Positions 8,644 to 17,819 are shown, numbered from the stretch's first letter. The stretch: DNA of 54,545 nt from a bacterium (GCA_021796115.1 JAJYOP010000009.1:1-54545); one strand, 5' to 3'. The notes: generated by a model from the letters alone, not told the origin. A program made the numbers and translations.

Positions 8644-9378
8644 ATGCATTTCGAAAATAAGGTTGTAATCGTTACCGGCGGTGCGCAAGGAATAGGCAAG
8701 GAAATTGCTCTGCAGTTTGCCAAAGAAAAAGCTACGGTAATTATCTTTGATTTAAATGACGCCCAGCTTGAGGAGACAGCGAAAGAACTCAATGTGCACT
8801 CAAGGGCTCAGGGGTTTAGGGTTGACGTCACGAATATGGCCGAAGTTGAGATAAATGTTAACAAAATTATTGACAACTTTAAGAGAGTTGATATATTAAT
8901 TAACAATGCAGGGATTACGAAAGATAACCTGCTTCTTCGGCTCTCTGAAAACGACTGGGACAAGGTAATAGCTGTTAATTTAAAAGGCGCTTTTAATTGC
9001 ATCAAGGCACTTTCAAGGCATATGCTAAAAGCCCGTTACGGAAAAATTGTAAATATTAGTTCGGTAATCGGCATCATGGGTAACGCCGGTCAGGTAAATT
9101 ATGCTGCCTCAAAAGCCGGCCTTATCGGTGTAACCAAATCTTTAGCAAAGGAATTAGGTTCAAGGAACATCACCGTAAATGCAGTAGCTCCCGGATACAT
9201 CAAAACAGCGATGACCGATAAATTGGATGATAAAATAAAGGAAGAGATGTTCAAAAGAATTCCGCTGGGCAGATTCGGCGAGCCTAGCGACGTTGCGAAA
9301 GCAGTGCTTTTCCTGGCATCTTCCGACGCCGACTATATTACAAGTCAGGTTTTAGTGGTTGATGGCGGGTTGGTTTAG
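8644..9378 (+). CDS. fabG: 3-oxoacyl-ACP reductase
   Basis: This is the NADPH-dependent reductase of the first reduction in the elongation cycle. It is a 244-residue classical short-chain dehydrogenase: TGGAQGIG (11-18) for the dinucleotide, NNAG (87-90), and the catalytic Ser140, Tyr153, Lys157. The C-terminal VVDGGLV is typical of FabG. ACGGAGGT directly upstream is a good ribosome site. The 80-bp gap after fabD contains an imperfect foldback built from AGCGTT and CTATACG words. Confidence 0.96.
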   Translation: MHFENKVVIVTGGAQGIGKEIALQFAKEKATVIIFDLNDAQLEETAKELNVHSRAQGFRVDVTNMAEVEINVNKIIDNFKRVDILINNAGITKDNLLLRLSENDWDKVIAVNLKGAFNCIKALSRHMLKARYGKIVNISSVIGIMGNAGQVNYAASKAGLIGVTKSLAKELGSRNITVNAVAPGYIKTAMTDKLDDKIKEEMFKRIPLGRFGEPSDVAKAVLFLASSDADYITSQVLVVDGGLV

Positions 9379-9433
9379 CATTTAATAGTAGAGAAGGCAA
9401 TATTTTTGGGCACACATAAGAAAGGAGGGGATA

Positions 9434-9670
9434 ATGAGCGTTGAGGAAAAAGTAAAGGAAATTATAGCAGAACAGTTGGGCGTCAAAAAAGAAGAAATTA
9501 AACCGGAGAGCTCCTTTATTGATGATTTAGGAGCAGATTCCTTGGACACAGTTGAAGTGGTTATGGCTCTTGAAGAGGAATTCGGCACAGAGATACCTGA
9601 CGAGGATGCTGAAAAAATCACTACAGTCGGCGAAGCCATAAAATATATCGAAGCCAAAACTAAAAAGTAA
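9434..9670 (+). CDS. acpP: Acyl carrier protein
   Basis: This is the carrier of growing acyl chains. The 78-residue acidic protein has the phosphopantetheine attachment motif ADSLDTVE with Ser36. It is preceded by a very strong AAAGGAGGGG, in keeping with the high expression expected of ACP. It sits between fabG and fabF, with 55 bp and 17 bp gaps. Confidence 0.98.
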   Translation: MSVEEKVKEIIAEQLGVKKEEIKPESSFIDDLGADSLDTVEVVMALEEEFGTEIPDEDAEKITTVGEAIKYIEAKTKK

Positions 9671-9687
9671 AGGGAAAGTTCTTTCAA

Positions 9688-10926
9688 ATGCAAAGGCGAG
9701 TTGTAGTTACTGGCTACGGAGCAGTTTCTCCCGTGGGCATAGGAATCCCATCTTTCTGGGATTCATTGATAAAAGGCAAAAGCGGCGTTAGAAGGATTAC
9801 TCAATTTGACCCGGAACGCTTCGATTCACAAATCGCGGGAGAAATAAAGGATTTTGTCGTTCCTTCCTTTATCCTGCCAAAAGACCTTAAAAGAATCCCC
9901 AGAGTCGTTCAGTTCGCGCTTAAAGCTACGGAAGAAGCATTAAAATACAGCAATCTCGATACTCGAAGAATCAATCCGTACCGCACGGGAGTAATAATTG
10001 GCTCAGGTATAGGGTGCCTGCAGATAGTTGAAAGTGAGTGTTTTAAGTATCTGCAACAAGGCCCTGACAGGATATCGCCATTTCTTATTCCTACTCTGAT
10101 TACCAATGAATCAGCCGGTGCGGTGGCGATGTATTTTCACTTAAAAGGAATAAATTTTTGCACAGTAACCGCATGCGCATCCGGCGCACACGCTATTGGC
10201 GAAGCATTTTGCGCGATTAAATATGGCCGCGCAGACACTATCATCTGCGGAGGAACGGAAGCGGCGATAACCCCGATGGGGGTAGGCGGCTTTTGTGCCC
10301 TTAAAGCTCTTTCAAAACGAAATAACGAACCCGAACGCGCGTCAAGGCCTTTCGATAAAGAAAGGGATGGTTTTATCATGGCCGAAGGTGCTGGCGTCGT
10401 TATCTTAGAGGAATATGAGCACGCGAAAAAACGTAATGCTCCTATTTATGCAGAAGTTTCTGGCTATGGAGCGACTGCGGATGCCTATCATATAACCGCG
10501 CCGGACCCAAGCGGCGATTGCGCCTCGAAAGCCATGGAAATTGCGCTTAACGAAGCTGGTGTTTCGATTAATGAGAAAGTTTATATTAACGCTCACGGTA
10601 CAAGTACAGAGCTTAATGATAAGATAGAGACGCTCGCGATAAAAAAAGTTTTTAAGGAAAATGCAAAGAAAGTGCATATCAGCTCGACCAAGTCAATGAC
10701 AGGACACATTCTCGGAGCAGCAGGAGCAATAGAATTTATTGTGGCGTGCCTTACCGTCAATAAGAAAATAATTCCCCCTACTATAAACTACGAAAATCCT
10801 GACCCGGAATGCGACTTAAACTACACCCCCAACAAGGCGCTCGAGATAAACGTAAGAGTGGCTCTTTCTAACTCTCTAGGTTTCGGCGGGCACAATGCTA
10901 CACTTTTGGTTAAAGAATTAAAATAG
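9688..10926 (+). CDS. fabF: 3-oxoacyl-ACP synthase II
   Basis: FabF elongates acyl-ACP with malonyl-ACP. The 412-residue protein carries the Cys-His-His set and the conserved Lys: C163 in TACASGAH, H303 in NAHGTST, K335 and H340 in STKSMTGHILGAAGA. It ends the fatty-acid block; a 95-bp AT-rich gap follows before leuC. No fabZ or fabI lies in the window, so the dehydratase and enoyl reductase must be elsewhere. Confidence 0.97.
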   Translation: MQRRVVVTGYGAVSPVGIGIPSFWDSLIKGKSGVRRITQFDPERFDSQIAGEIKDFVVPSFILPKDLKRIPRVVQFALKATEEALKYSNLDTRRINPYRTGVIIGSGIGCLQIVESECFKYLQQGPDRISPFLIPTLITNESAGAVAMYFHLKGINFCTVTACASGAHAIGEAFCAIKYGRADTIICGGTEAAITPMGVGGFCALKALSKRNNEPERASRPFDKERDGFIMAEGAGVVILEEYEHAKKRNAPIYAEVSGYGATADAYHITAPDPSGDCASKAMEIALNEAGVSINEKVYINAHGTSTELNDKIETLAIKKVFKENAKKVHISSTKSMTGHILGAAGAIEFIVACLTVNKKIIPPTINYENPDPECDLNYTPNKALEINVRVALSNSLGFGGHNATLLVKELK

Positions 10927-11021
10927 TAAAGCGCAAAAAGAAAAAATCTTTATGAATAAAAAAATTATAAAAGATTTATTAATTATATTTAGGCGCTGTT
11001 CGCAATGCGCCATGCGATACT

Positions 11022-12299
11022 ATGGGACTAACATTAATTGAGAAAATTTTATTAAGAGCTTCCGGCAAAAAAGACCTTAGGGATTTTGTCTATCCTAAAG
11101 TAGATTTCTGCTTTGGCAATGATATAACTGCGCCTTTGGCGGTTAAAGAGTTCGTTAAGGCCGGATTTGATTCCGTTTTTGACAGGAAAAAAATCGGTTT
11201 TATCTGCGACCATTTTGTTCCAGCAAGAGATTTGAAAGCTGCAAACAATGCCAAATTGTTGCGGGATTTTGCCGCTAAATACAAAATCAAAAATTTCTTC
11301 GATATAAATGAATGCGGGGTAGAACATGTTTTTTTAATCGAAAAAGGGCTGATTCAACCGGGATCTTTTAATATCGGAGCAGATTCTCATACCTGCACTT
11401 TAGGCGGTATTGGCTCGGCAAGCTTTGGCGTTGGTTCGACTGATTTAGCTGCCGCAATGGAAGAGGGCAGGTGCTGGCTTAGAGTCCCGGAAACCATTAA
11501 ATTTGTTTATAAAGGAAAATTAAGTAAGTGGCTTGGCGGAAAAGATCTGATTTTGTATACCATAGGCAAAATTGGAGTTGAAGGCGCGCATTATAAAGTT
11601 ATGGAGTTTTCCGGTCCGGTTATTGAAAAACTCGGGCTTGATGACCGTCTTTCGATGACCAATATGGCGATTGAAGCCGGTGGAAAAACTGGTGTGGTTG
11701 AGCCTGACGAAGGCACGTTGAGGTATTTAAAACAAATTCAAGGCAAAAATTTTAGATTCAAAGGTTCGCTTAAAGATTTAAAGAGCGATAAAGATGCCAA
11801 ATATAGAAAAGTTATTGAAATTGATGTCAGTAAATTAGAGCCGCAGGTTTCCTGCCCCCATTTACCAAGCAATGCTAAACCCGTAAGCAGCCTAAAAGGC
11901 ATTGCATTAAATCAGGTAGTCATTGGTTCCTGCACAAACGGAAGAATTACGGATTTAAGGATTGCGGCAAAAATATTAAAGAATAAAAAAGTCAAAAAAG
12001 GTTTACGCGCGGTAGTTTTGCCGGCAAGCCCGGATATCTATAAACAGGCAGAAAAAGAAGGCCTGATAGAAATTTTTATGGCGGCAAATTGTATAGTAAG
12101 TCCTGCAACTTGTGGGCCATGCCTTGGCGGGCATATGGGTATCTTAGATAAAGGCGAAGTAGCCTTAGCTACGACGAACCGGAATTTTATCGGAAGAATG
12201 GGCAGTCCGGAAAGTTTTGTTTATCTTTCAAGTGCCGCGGTTGCCGCAGCAAGTGCAATTAAAGGAAAGATTACCCACCCTAACGAGATTATAAAATAA
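11022..12299 (+). CDS. leuC: 3-isopropylmalate dehydratase large subunit, short (archaeal/HacN-like) type
   Basis: This is the aconitase-family subunit that isomerises 2- to 3-isopropylmalate in leucine synthesis, holding a 4Fe-4S cluster. The 425-residue length matches the short LeuC2 type, not the roughly 465-residue enterobacterial form. Cluster cysteines are C304 (GSCTNGR), C364 and C367 (CGPCLGGH); the GADSHTCTLGG segment is at 119-129. The related homoaconitase cannot be excluded by sequence alone, but leuB next door supports the leucine role. The stop overlaps the leuD start by one base. Confidence 0.93.
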   Translation: MGLTLIEKILLRASGKKDLRDFVYPKVDFCFGNDITAPLAVKEFVKAGFDSVFDRKKIGFICDHFVPARDLKAANNAKLLRDFAAKYKIKNFFDINECGVEHVFLIEKGLIQPGSFNIGADSHTCTLGGIGSASFGVGSTDLAAAMEEGRCWLRVPETIKFVYKGKLSKWLGGKDLILYTIGKIGVEGAHYKVMEFSGPVIEKLGLDDRLSMTNMAIEAGGKTGVVEPDEGTLRYLKQIQGKNFRFKGSLKDLKSDKDAKYRKVIEIDVSKLEPQVSCPHLPSNAKPVSSLKGIALNQVVIGSCTNGRITDLRIAAKILKNKKVKKGLRAVVLPASPDIYKQAEKEGLIEIFMAANCIVSPATCGPCLGGHMGILDKGEVALATTNRNFIGRMGSPESFVYLSSAAVAAASAIKGKITHPNEIIK

Positions 12300-12787
12300 T
12301 GATTATTAAAGGAAAAGCGCATAAATTCGGTGATAATATTAATACTGACGATATTATTGCGGCAAAATACCTTGATTCGCAGGATGAAAAATTCCTCGGC
12401 TCAAAATGTATGGAGAATATCGATCCGGATTTTCCTAAGCGCGTAAATGCAGGCGATATTATCGTTGCCGGAAATAACTTTGGCTGCGGTTCAAGCAGAG
12501 AGCATGGCCCTTTAGCGATTCGCGGTTGCGGCATCTCCACGGTTGTTGCTAAAAGTTTTGCCCGCATTTTTTACCGTAATGCCATAAACATAGGCTTGCC
12601 GATTATTACCTTAGAAGAAACTAAAGACATTGATAATGGCGATATAATAGAAGTTGATTTATCCAAAGGAACGGTTAATAATATAACTAAGAATAAGCTT
12701 TATAAAACCAGCATCTTCCCCAACTTTTTGCAGGAAATTATTCAATTTGGCGGGCTTATGAATTGGATAAAAACCAAGAAAAAATAG
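12299..12787 (+). CDS. leuD: 3-isopropylmalate dehydratase small subunit
   Basis: This swivel-domain partner of LeuC has 162 residues, matching the short type. It contains NTDDIIAAKY (15-24) and the substrate-binding FGCGSSREHG (61-70). The ATG shares a base with the leuC stop, so the subunits are translationally coupled. A 120-bp gap with two hairpins follows. Confidence 0.95.
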   Translation: MIIKGKAHKFGDNINTDDIIAAKYLDSQDEKFLGSKCMENIDPDFPKRVNAGDIIVAGNNFGCGSSREHGPLAIRGCGISTVVAKSFARIFYRNAINIGLPIITLEETKDIDNGDIIEVDLSKGTVNNITKNKLYKTSIFPNFLQEIIQFGGLMNWIKTKKK

Positions 12788-12803
12788 ATTGCCCATCACT
12801 TCA

Positions 12804-12823
12804 TCCCAAGCTAAAGCTTGGGA
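12804..12823. repeat. Perfect short hairpin after leuD
   Basis: TCCCAAGCTAAAGCTTGGGA has 9-bp arms and a 2-base loop. It is of the same general palindromic style as the REP-like hairpins elsewhere in the window. No T-tract follows. Confidence 0.6.
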
Positions 12824-12856
12824 GAATTCTCATTGCTCGGGGGTAATTCGACTAGG

Positions 12857-12887
12857 CAATTTTTCAGACAGGCAATCTGAAAAATTG
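12857..12887. repeat. Perfect 12-bp stem hairpin upstream of the small gene
   Basis: Arms 12857-12868 (CAATTTTTCAGA) and 12876-12887 (TCTGAAAAATTG) pair completely around a 7-base loop. It ends about 22 bases before the start codon at 12910, so it could affect translation of that gene, but no regulator is evident. Confidence 0.65.
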
Positions 12888-12909
12888 TAAGTCTCATTAG
12901 GAGGGTCAA

Positions 12910-13170
12910 ATGAAAGTTCCAAAACAGGAATGGAGTATTCGTATTTTTTGCATCGATGGTTCAATAATAAAGGGTAATGTCTATGTGGATGAAGGCTTAA
13001 GGATTAGTGATTTTTTAAATAATCGCGACGAAAATTTTATCGTGCTGCTTAATGTCGAGGTTCAGAATATTCCGGAAGTCCATTCATTTAAACTGGCAAC
13101 AGAGATGAGCAAACCAAAGAAAGCAATATTTGTAAACAAAAGCAATATTAAATGCATCGAGGAGTTGTAA
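12910..13170 (+). CDS. Small protein of unknown function between leuD and leuB
   Basis: This 86-residue protein has a good ribosome site (AGGAGGG) before its ATG. I see no catalytic motif. The pattern of alternating hydrophobic residues (SIRIFCIDGSIIKGNVYVDEG, then RISDFLNNRDENFIVLLNVEV) suggests a small beta-barrel and resembles a bacterial family of unknown function (DUF6812-like, not verified). It lies one base before leuB, so it is co-expressed with the leucine genes, but that alone does not assign a role. Confidence 0.75.
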   Translation: MKVPKQEWSIRIFCIDGSIIKGNVYVDEGLRISDFLNNRDENFIVLLNVEVQNIPEVHSFKLATEMSKPKKAIFVNKSNIKCIEEL

Positions 13171-13171
13171 T

Positions 13172-14230
13172 ATGAGTCAAAATTACAAGATAGCTGTTAT
13201 TGGCGGAGACGGTACCGGACCTGAAGTGGTTAATGAAGGCTTGAAAGTGCTTAAAGCCGCAAGCAAGGAATTTAGTTTTACTTATGAAACCAAGGATTTT
13301 GATTTCAGCGGAAAAAGATATTTGAAAACCAGTAAATTAGTCGACGATAGTGACGTCGAAGAATTAAAAAAATATTCGGCGATTTATTTAGGCGCGGTAG
13401 GTGATCCGGATGTTAAGCCGGGGATAATCGAAAAAGGAGTTCTTTTAAAGCTGCGTTTTTCGCTGGATCAATACATAAACTTGCGCCCGGTTAAGCTCTA
13501 TGATGAAAAATTCTGCCCCTTAAAGGATAAAAAACCAGCAGACGTAGATTTCATAGTTGTGCGCGAGAATTCAGAAGGCCTTTATAAAGGTATGGGCGAG
13601 TTTAAAGATAAAGGCACAAGAGATGAAGTAGCGATACAGATTTCTTATAACACCCGTCGCGGCGTTGAGCGCTGCATCCGCTATGCTTTTGAATATGCAA
13701 GACGGCGCAACAAAAAGAAAAAAGTCACGCTTTGCGGTAAGACCAATGTTTTAACTTATGCCTGGGACCTGTGGCAAAGGACTTTTAACGAAGTTGCTAA
13801 AGAATACCCGGACATTGCAACTGATTACGCCCACGTTGACGCAACCACCATGTGGTTTGTAAAAAACCCGGAGTGGTTCGACGTGATTGTTACGGATAAT
13901 CTTTTTGGTGATATCATTACCGATTTAGGTGCGATGATTCAGGGAGGAATGGGTATTGCTGCAGGCGGTAACATTAACCCCGAAGGCGTTTCCATGTTTG
14001 AGCCAATCGGCGGAAGCGCGCCGAAATATACCGGCAAAAATGTAATCAATCCTTTAGCGGCAATTTGTGCGGCGGGAATGATGCTTGATACTTTAGGAGA
14101 AACAAAAGCGGCAGAAGCTGTTGAGAAAGCAGTAATAAAAGTAAGCACGAAAAAATTAAAATCTCTTGCCGCAGGGAAAATGGGTTATTCCACGACCGAG
14201 GTGGGGGATTTGGTGGCTAAAAATATTTAG
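13172..14230 (+). CDS. leuB: 3-isopropylmalate dehydrogenase (isocitrate/isopropylmalate dehydrogenase family)
   Basis: This enzyme oxidatively decarboxylates 3-isopropylmalate with NAD. The 352 residues show GDGTGPEV (12-19), the substrate-binding [13 protein letters not shown] segment (94-106), [10 protein letters not shown] (131-140), the catalytic Lys190 (CGKTNVL) and metal-binding Asp223, Asp247 and Asp251, ending with an EPIGGSAP loop. The family also includes homoisocitrate and tartrate dehydrogenases; placement beside leuCD favours leuB. It starts one base after the small gene. Confidence 0.9.
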   Translation: MSQNYKIAVIGGDGTGPEVVNEGLKVLKAASKEFSFTYETKDFDFSGKRYLKTSKLVDDSDVEELKKYSAIYLGAVGDPDVKPGIIEKGVLLKLRFSLDQYINLRPVKLYDEKFCPLKDKKPADVDFIVVRENSEGLYKGMGEFKDKGTRDEVAIQISYNTRRGVERCIRYAFEYARRRNKKKKVTLCGKTNVLTYAWDLWQRTFNEVAKEYPDIATDYAHVDATTMWFVKNPEWFDVIVTDNLFGDIITDLGAMIQGGMGIAAGGNINPEGVSMFEPIGGSAPKYTGKNVINPLAAICAAGMMLDTLGETKAAEAVEKAVIKVSTKKLKSLAAGKMGYSTTEVGDLVAKNI

Positions 14231-14309
14231 TAAACGCGGATTCTCGTAAATCTAACGCAGATGGTCGCAGATAATTATCTCTGAGAATCTGTGTTAAAAA
14301 AAGGAAAAA

Positions 14310-15335
14310 ATGGAGAAAAAGTCTAAATATAATCTGGCAGTAGTCGGGGTTGGAGTGGTCGGTATTGAGATGATTCGCTGTCTTAAGCGCCGCAATTTTC
14401 CAATAGATACTTTAAAAATATTTGCCCGCTCAAGCCGCGATATAGAAGTTGACGGCCAAGAATACCAGGTCAAAACTATTTCTGAAGACGGTTTTAAAGG
14501 TATAGATATTGCGCTTTTTGCCGGGACTGAAGGCGAAAAAGGCGCAGCTGCCACTTTTGCTAAAGCTGCCGTCAAACACGGCGTTATTGTGATTGATAAC
14601 GGCGCAGATTTTAGAATGGATTCAAATGTCCCACTCGTCGTTCCCGAAGTAAACGCTAAAGACATTAAAAAACACAAAGGAATAATTGCTAATCCCAATT
14701 GTTCAACTATTCAGATGGTGGTTGCGCTCTGGCCGATTTATAAAAAGGCCGGTATCAAGAGAGTAATTGTTACCACTTTACAGGCTTCAAGCGGCGCAGG
14801 CAAATCCGCAGTTGAGCAGTTAAATAGAGAAATATCAGAAATTTCTTCGGCAAACTATAAGAGCCTTCAGACTAACGTAGAAAAATCTATGCCACAGCAA
14901 CTGGCTTACAATGTTTTTCCACAAATTGGCGGCTTTGCTGAAGCTGATTTTACTTCAGAAGAGTGGAAAATGGTTAAAGAGACCCATAAAATTATGGGTG
15001 ATAAGAAAATAAAAGTTTCGGCAACCACGGTGCGCGTTCCGGTCAGGACCGGCCATTCAGAGTCTGTATATATTGAAACTAAAAAACCAATCGCTCCAGA
15101 AGCGGTAAAAACTCTGCTTTCAAAATCTGCTGGCATTATTGTTATTGATGAACCCAAAAAAGGTCTTTACCCCATGCCCAAAGACGTTGAAGGTAAATAT
15201 GAAGTTTTTGTGGGTAGGATTCGGAAGGACCCGTTTGTTAAAAACGGCATCTGGCTTTGGGTTGTTGCGGATAATCTCCTAAAAGGCGCCGCTCTAAACG
15301 CCGTCCAAATCGCAGAATACCTCATCGCAAAATAA
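14310..15335 (+). CDS. asd: Aspartate-semialdehyde dehydrogenase
   Basis: Asd reduces aspartyl phosphate to the semialdehyde, feeding lysine, threonine, methionine and diaminopimelate, the last a component of the wall made by the mur genes later in the window. The 341 residues have an N-terminal Rossmann fold (VVGVGVVGIEM), catalytic Cys131 in ANPNCSTIQ, ASSGAGK (159-165) and His249 in RTGHSE. AAGGAAAAA precedes the ATG. The leuB-asd gap contains near-repeated ACGCAGAT words. Confidence 0.96.
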   Translation: MEKKSKYNLAVVGVGVVGIEMIRCLKRRNFPIDTLKIFARSSRDIEVDGQEYQVKTISEDGFKGIDIALFAGTEGEKGAAATFAKAAVKHGVIVIDNGADFRMDSNVPLVVPEVNAKDIKKHKGIIANPNCSTIQMVVALWPIYKKAGIKRVIVTTLQASSGAGKSAVEQLNREISEISSANYKSLQTNVEKSMPQQLAYNVFPQIGGFAEADFTSEEWKMVKETHKIMGDKKIKVSATTVRVPVRTGHSESVYIETKKPIAPEAVKTLLSKSAGIIVIDEPKKGLYPMPKDVEGKYEVFVGRIRKDPFVKNGIWLWVVADNLLKGAALNAVQIAEYLIAK

Positions 15336-15374
15336 TAACAAAGATTAGTGTCTTGGCCTATTTCTCGCAGTGAC

Positions 15375-15405
15375 GCGTAATTTTTCCCAGCGTGAAAAAT
15401 TACGC
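15375..15405. repeat. Hairpin 1 of the asd-truA gap
   Basis: Arms 15375-15386 (GCGTAATTTTTC) and 15394-15405 (GAAAAATTACGC) pair perfectly with a 7-base loop. It is the first of three consecutive hairpins in this gap. Confidence 0.7.
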
Positions 15406-15427
15406 TCGGCTGCTCGGCCTCGCTCTC

Positions 15428-15450
15428 GCCGGATTTTTTCAAAATCCGGC
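15428..15450. repeat. Hairpin 2 of the asd-truA gap
   Basis: GCCGGATTTT (15428-15437) and AAAATCCGGC (15441-15450) form a perfect 10-bp stem with a 3-base loop. No T-run follows, so it is not a standard terminator. Confidence 0.7.
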
Positions 15451-15479
15451 AAACCATGCCCGCAAAAGTTTTCTTACCT

Positions 15480-15495
15480 GCTGTTCGAAAACAGC
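15480..15495. repeat. Hairpin 3 of the asd-truA gap
   Basis: GCTGTT and AACAGC arms surround a CGAA loop. It closes the run of structured elements 58 bases before the truA promoter-like sequence. Confidence 0.5.
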
Positions 15496-15552
15496 CAATC
15501 CACCCCCTGGCATTACCATTCATGATTTAGCCTATAATTTCCGTGTAATATT

Positions 15553-15561
15553 TGCTATAAT
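15553..15561 (+). promoter_or_regulatory. Extended -10 promoter for truA
   Basis: TGCTATAAT is a perfect extended -10 (TGnTATAAT). No good -35 is seen. The expected transcription start, about 7 bases downstream, falls a few bases before the ATG at 15572, so the message would be nearly leaderless. Confidence 0.5.
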
Positions 15562-15571
15562 AAACAACGAT

Positions 15572-16321
15572 ATGCAAAAAAATATCTGTTTGAAAGTAGA
15601 GTATTTAGGCACGAATTACTACGGTTTCCAGCTCCAGGACAAAGTCGGCAAAAGAGAAATTACTGTTCAGGAAGTTATAGAAAAGGCTATTCGTAAGCTT
15701 TTTAAGCAAAAAATCCGCATTGCCTATGCCTCGCGGACTGACAGAGGAGTGCACGCCTCGGGTCAGGTGGTAAACTTTAAGGTTGATACCAATATCCCGC
15801 TCAAAAATATTAAAAACGCTTTAAACACTTTTTTACCGGATGATGTCAGTGTGAAAAAAGTAAAAATTGTTCAGCCTGATTTTCATTCTCGATTTTGCGC
15901 TAAATCTAAAATTTACCGCTACTCAATATTAAATAAGAACGAGCCTACGGTTTTTTTATCGGGATTTTCCTGGCATATTGAAAAACCGCTGGATATCTCT
16001 AAAATGCTGCACATTTCCAAAAAATTAAAAGGTGCGAAAGACTTTTCTCTTTTTGCCAAAGAAGCCGGCACCTATAAAACCTGTATAAGGGATTTGAAAA
16101 ATATTTCCATAAAAAAATCCAAAGATTTTCTCTGTGTTCATATCGAAGCCAGCGGGTTTCTCCGGAACATGGCAAGAAATATTGTTTCCTTCTTGGTGAA
16201 AGTGGGGAGTGGAGAATTAAACTTAAAAGAAGCAGGACAAATATTAAACAAGAAAAAAGCCTACCACAATTGTCCTGCGCCGTCCCGGGGATTGTGTCTG
16301 ATCAAAGTAAAATATGCGTAA
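15572..16321 (+). CDS. truA: tRNA pseudouridine38-40 synthase
   Basis: TruA makes pseudouridine at positions 38-40 of tRNA anticodon stems. The ATG at 15572 gives MQKNICLKVEYLGTNYYGFQ, the true family start, and 249 residues; an in-frame ATG at 15392 lies in the hairpin-rich repeat and is rejected. Catalytic Asp57 sits in SRTDRGVHA. The FHSRFCAKSKIYRY and GFLRNMARNIV segments are typical. It overlaps the next gene by 8 bp. Confidence 0.95.
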   Translation: MQKNICLKVEYLGTNYYGFQLQDKVGKREITVQEVIEKAIRKLFKQKIRIAYASRTDRGVHASGQVVNFKVDTNIPLKNIKNALNTFLPDDVSVKKVKIVQPDFHSRFCAKSKIYRYSILNKNEPTVFLSGFSWHIEKPLDISKMLHISKKLKGAKDFSLFAKEAGTYKTCIRDLKNISIKKSKDFLCVHIEASGFLRNMARNIVSFLVKVGSGELNLKEAGQILNKKKAYHNCPAPSRGLCLIKVKYA

Positions 16322-17819
16322 GCTAAGCCTTTATGATTTAATTAGTTTAGGCGTCCTTATCCTGATAGCGATTTTTTCCGCAGCGAGATTTAATTATTTG
16401 CCCCAATTTATCGACGGCTATTATCATTTATCAGTCGCTAACGGCTTTATTAAATCCGGCGGCTGGACGGGCTGGGCCTGGTGGGATTTCGCACCCTTCG
16501 GCCGGCCGCATTTGTATCCGCCTCTATATCATTTCATTCTGGCATTTTTAATCAAAAGCGGCTTAAGCGGTTTAAATGCGCTTCGTCTAACCGAGGTTAT
16601 AATTGTCCCTTTCTTTTTTTTCTTTCTCTGGTTCGTATCAAGAAAGCTCATCGATGATAAGTTTGCGTTTTTGAATTTATTTATCACCAGCAGTTTCTTT
16701 GCCTTTTACTCTTCAGTCTCGGCAAATGTACCGGCGAGCCTGGCCATAATTTTTGGATTATTAAGCTGGTTTTTTCTAAAAGTGAAGCGAGGGTTAAGCT
16801 CGGTGATTTTTATGTCCCTTTGTTTTTACACCCATGCCGGTATCCCGTGGTTATTTTTCGCATCTTTGCTTTTCCTGGCAATTTCTAACCGCGAATATAG
16901 AAAATTATCTTTGAAAATAGCTGTCATGAGTATCTTTTTGTTTATGCCTTTTTTTATACATGAATTGAAATATGTAAAATTTATACATTTAGCCACTCTG
17001 CGCGAATCAAGATTCATTTCCTTCAATCTAATCGCGTTGTTCTGCGCCTTAATTTCCATCTATCTAAACCGCCGCAACCGTAATTTTTCCGTATTACTTT
17101 TTTTGGGTTACTTATCTATGAGTCTCTTAGTATTTATCAAATATCCTTACAGATTTTTCTCTAGCCAGGGTTTTCTAGCTTTGGCTTTCTTCTCTTCTTT
17201 ATTCTTACTTACTATCTCCAGGTTTTTTAGCAAATGGCAAAAACTATTTTTATTTTCAATTTCTTTATACTTATTTTTTGTTAATGCAGCTTTCGATATG
17301 ACAGAAGGAAAAATCAAATTTGACATATTTAATTCAACATTTTATAAGCTGGTTACAACACGAGTTTATGATGATATTACTTTTGAGTCGGTATTTTCCG
17401 AAAAATTTTATACTCCGATTATAAAGATTATTCGTCAAAATACTTCCGCAAACGATATTATCTATTCAAATGTTATTATTGCCGATCAAATATTCGCATC
17501 TTTATCTGACAGGCCGTCCAGCGTTTCCATGCTTAGAGAGGTCCAGCCAAAAAATAATGTTATTTATCAGGATTACGCCAAATTGATCATTTTGCTTAAA
17601 CCAATTAGCGGTAAAGACATGCTGCTATTAAAGGGCAAGAAATTAAATCTTATCTTTGAGAACGATATCGCTTATATTTTTTTGAATAAAGATATTGCAC
17701 CTAAAGAATTGGTAAAAGCAGCATCGTTTAAATTTATATACATATATCTTATAGTATTATCTATTTTACTACTCCTATTTTATGATAATATCCGGATAAA
17801 GAAACCTAAAAACGCTTGA
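16314..17819 (+). CDS. Polytopic membrane protein, probable GT-C-type glycosyltransferase
   Basis: This 501-residue protein has roughly ten or more hydrophobic segments, starting at residues 7-22 and ending with a membrane helix near 470-490. After the first helix comes FIDGYYHLSVANG, then a GRPHLYPPLYH motif. Acidic and HxYPP elements in the first outer loop are typical of GT-C enzymes that use polyprenyl-phosphate sugars. The region around 345-455 looks like an extramembrane domain. The family call is by pattern only and no substrate can be inferred. It overlaps truA by 8 bp. Confidence 0.6.
   Translation: MRKLSLYDLISLGVLILIAIFSAARFNYLPQFIDGYYHLSVANGFIKSGGWTGWAWWDFAPFGRPHLYPPLYHFILAFLIKSGLSGLNALRLTEVIIVPFFFFFLWFVSRKLIDDKFAFLNLFITSSFFAFYSSVSANVPASLAIIFGLLSWFFLKVKRGLSSVIFMSLCFYTHAGIPWLFFASLLFLAISNREYRKLSLKIAVMSIFLFMPFFIHELKYVKFIHLATLRESRFISFNLIALFCALISIYLNRRNRNFSVLLFLGYLSMSLLVFIKYPYRFFSSQGFLALAFFSSLFLLTISRFFSKWQKLFLFSISLYLFFVNAAFDMTEGKIKFDIFNSTFYKLVTTRVYDDITFESVFSEKFYTPIIKIIRQNTSANDIIYSNVIIADQIFASLSDRPSSVSMLREVQPKNNVIYQDYAKLIILLKPISGKDMLLLKGKKLNLIFENDIAYIFLNKDIAPKELVKAASFKFIYIYLIVLSILLLLFYDNIRIKKPKNA

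Noticed and set aside
10951-11040. A 29-codon frame (ATG 10951) ahead of leuC that could be a leucine leader peptide
   Set aside because: It has no run of leucine codons, no terminator/antiterminator pair, and overlaps the leuC start; it is probably chance.
14294-14698. 134-residue minus-strand frame opposite asd
   Set aside because: Serine/alanine/threonine-rich antisense product with no motif; asd is certain.
15375-15495. CRISPR array
   Set aside because: The hairpins differ in sequence and spacing; no repeated unit with unique spacers occurs anywhere in the window.
15392-15571. N-terminal extension of TruA by 60 residues
   Set aside because: The segment is the hairpin-rich repeat, has no homology to TruA, and the family start is at 15572.
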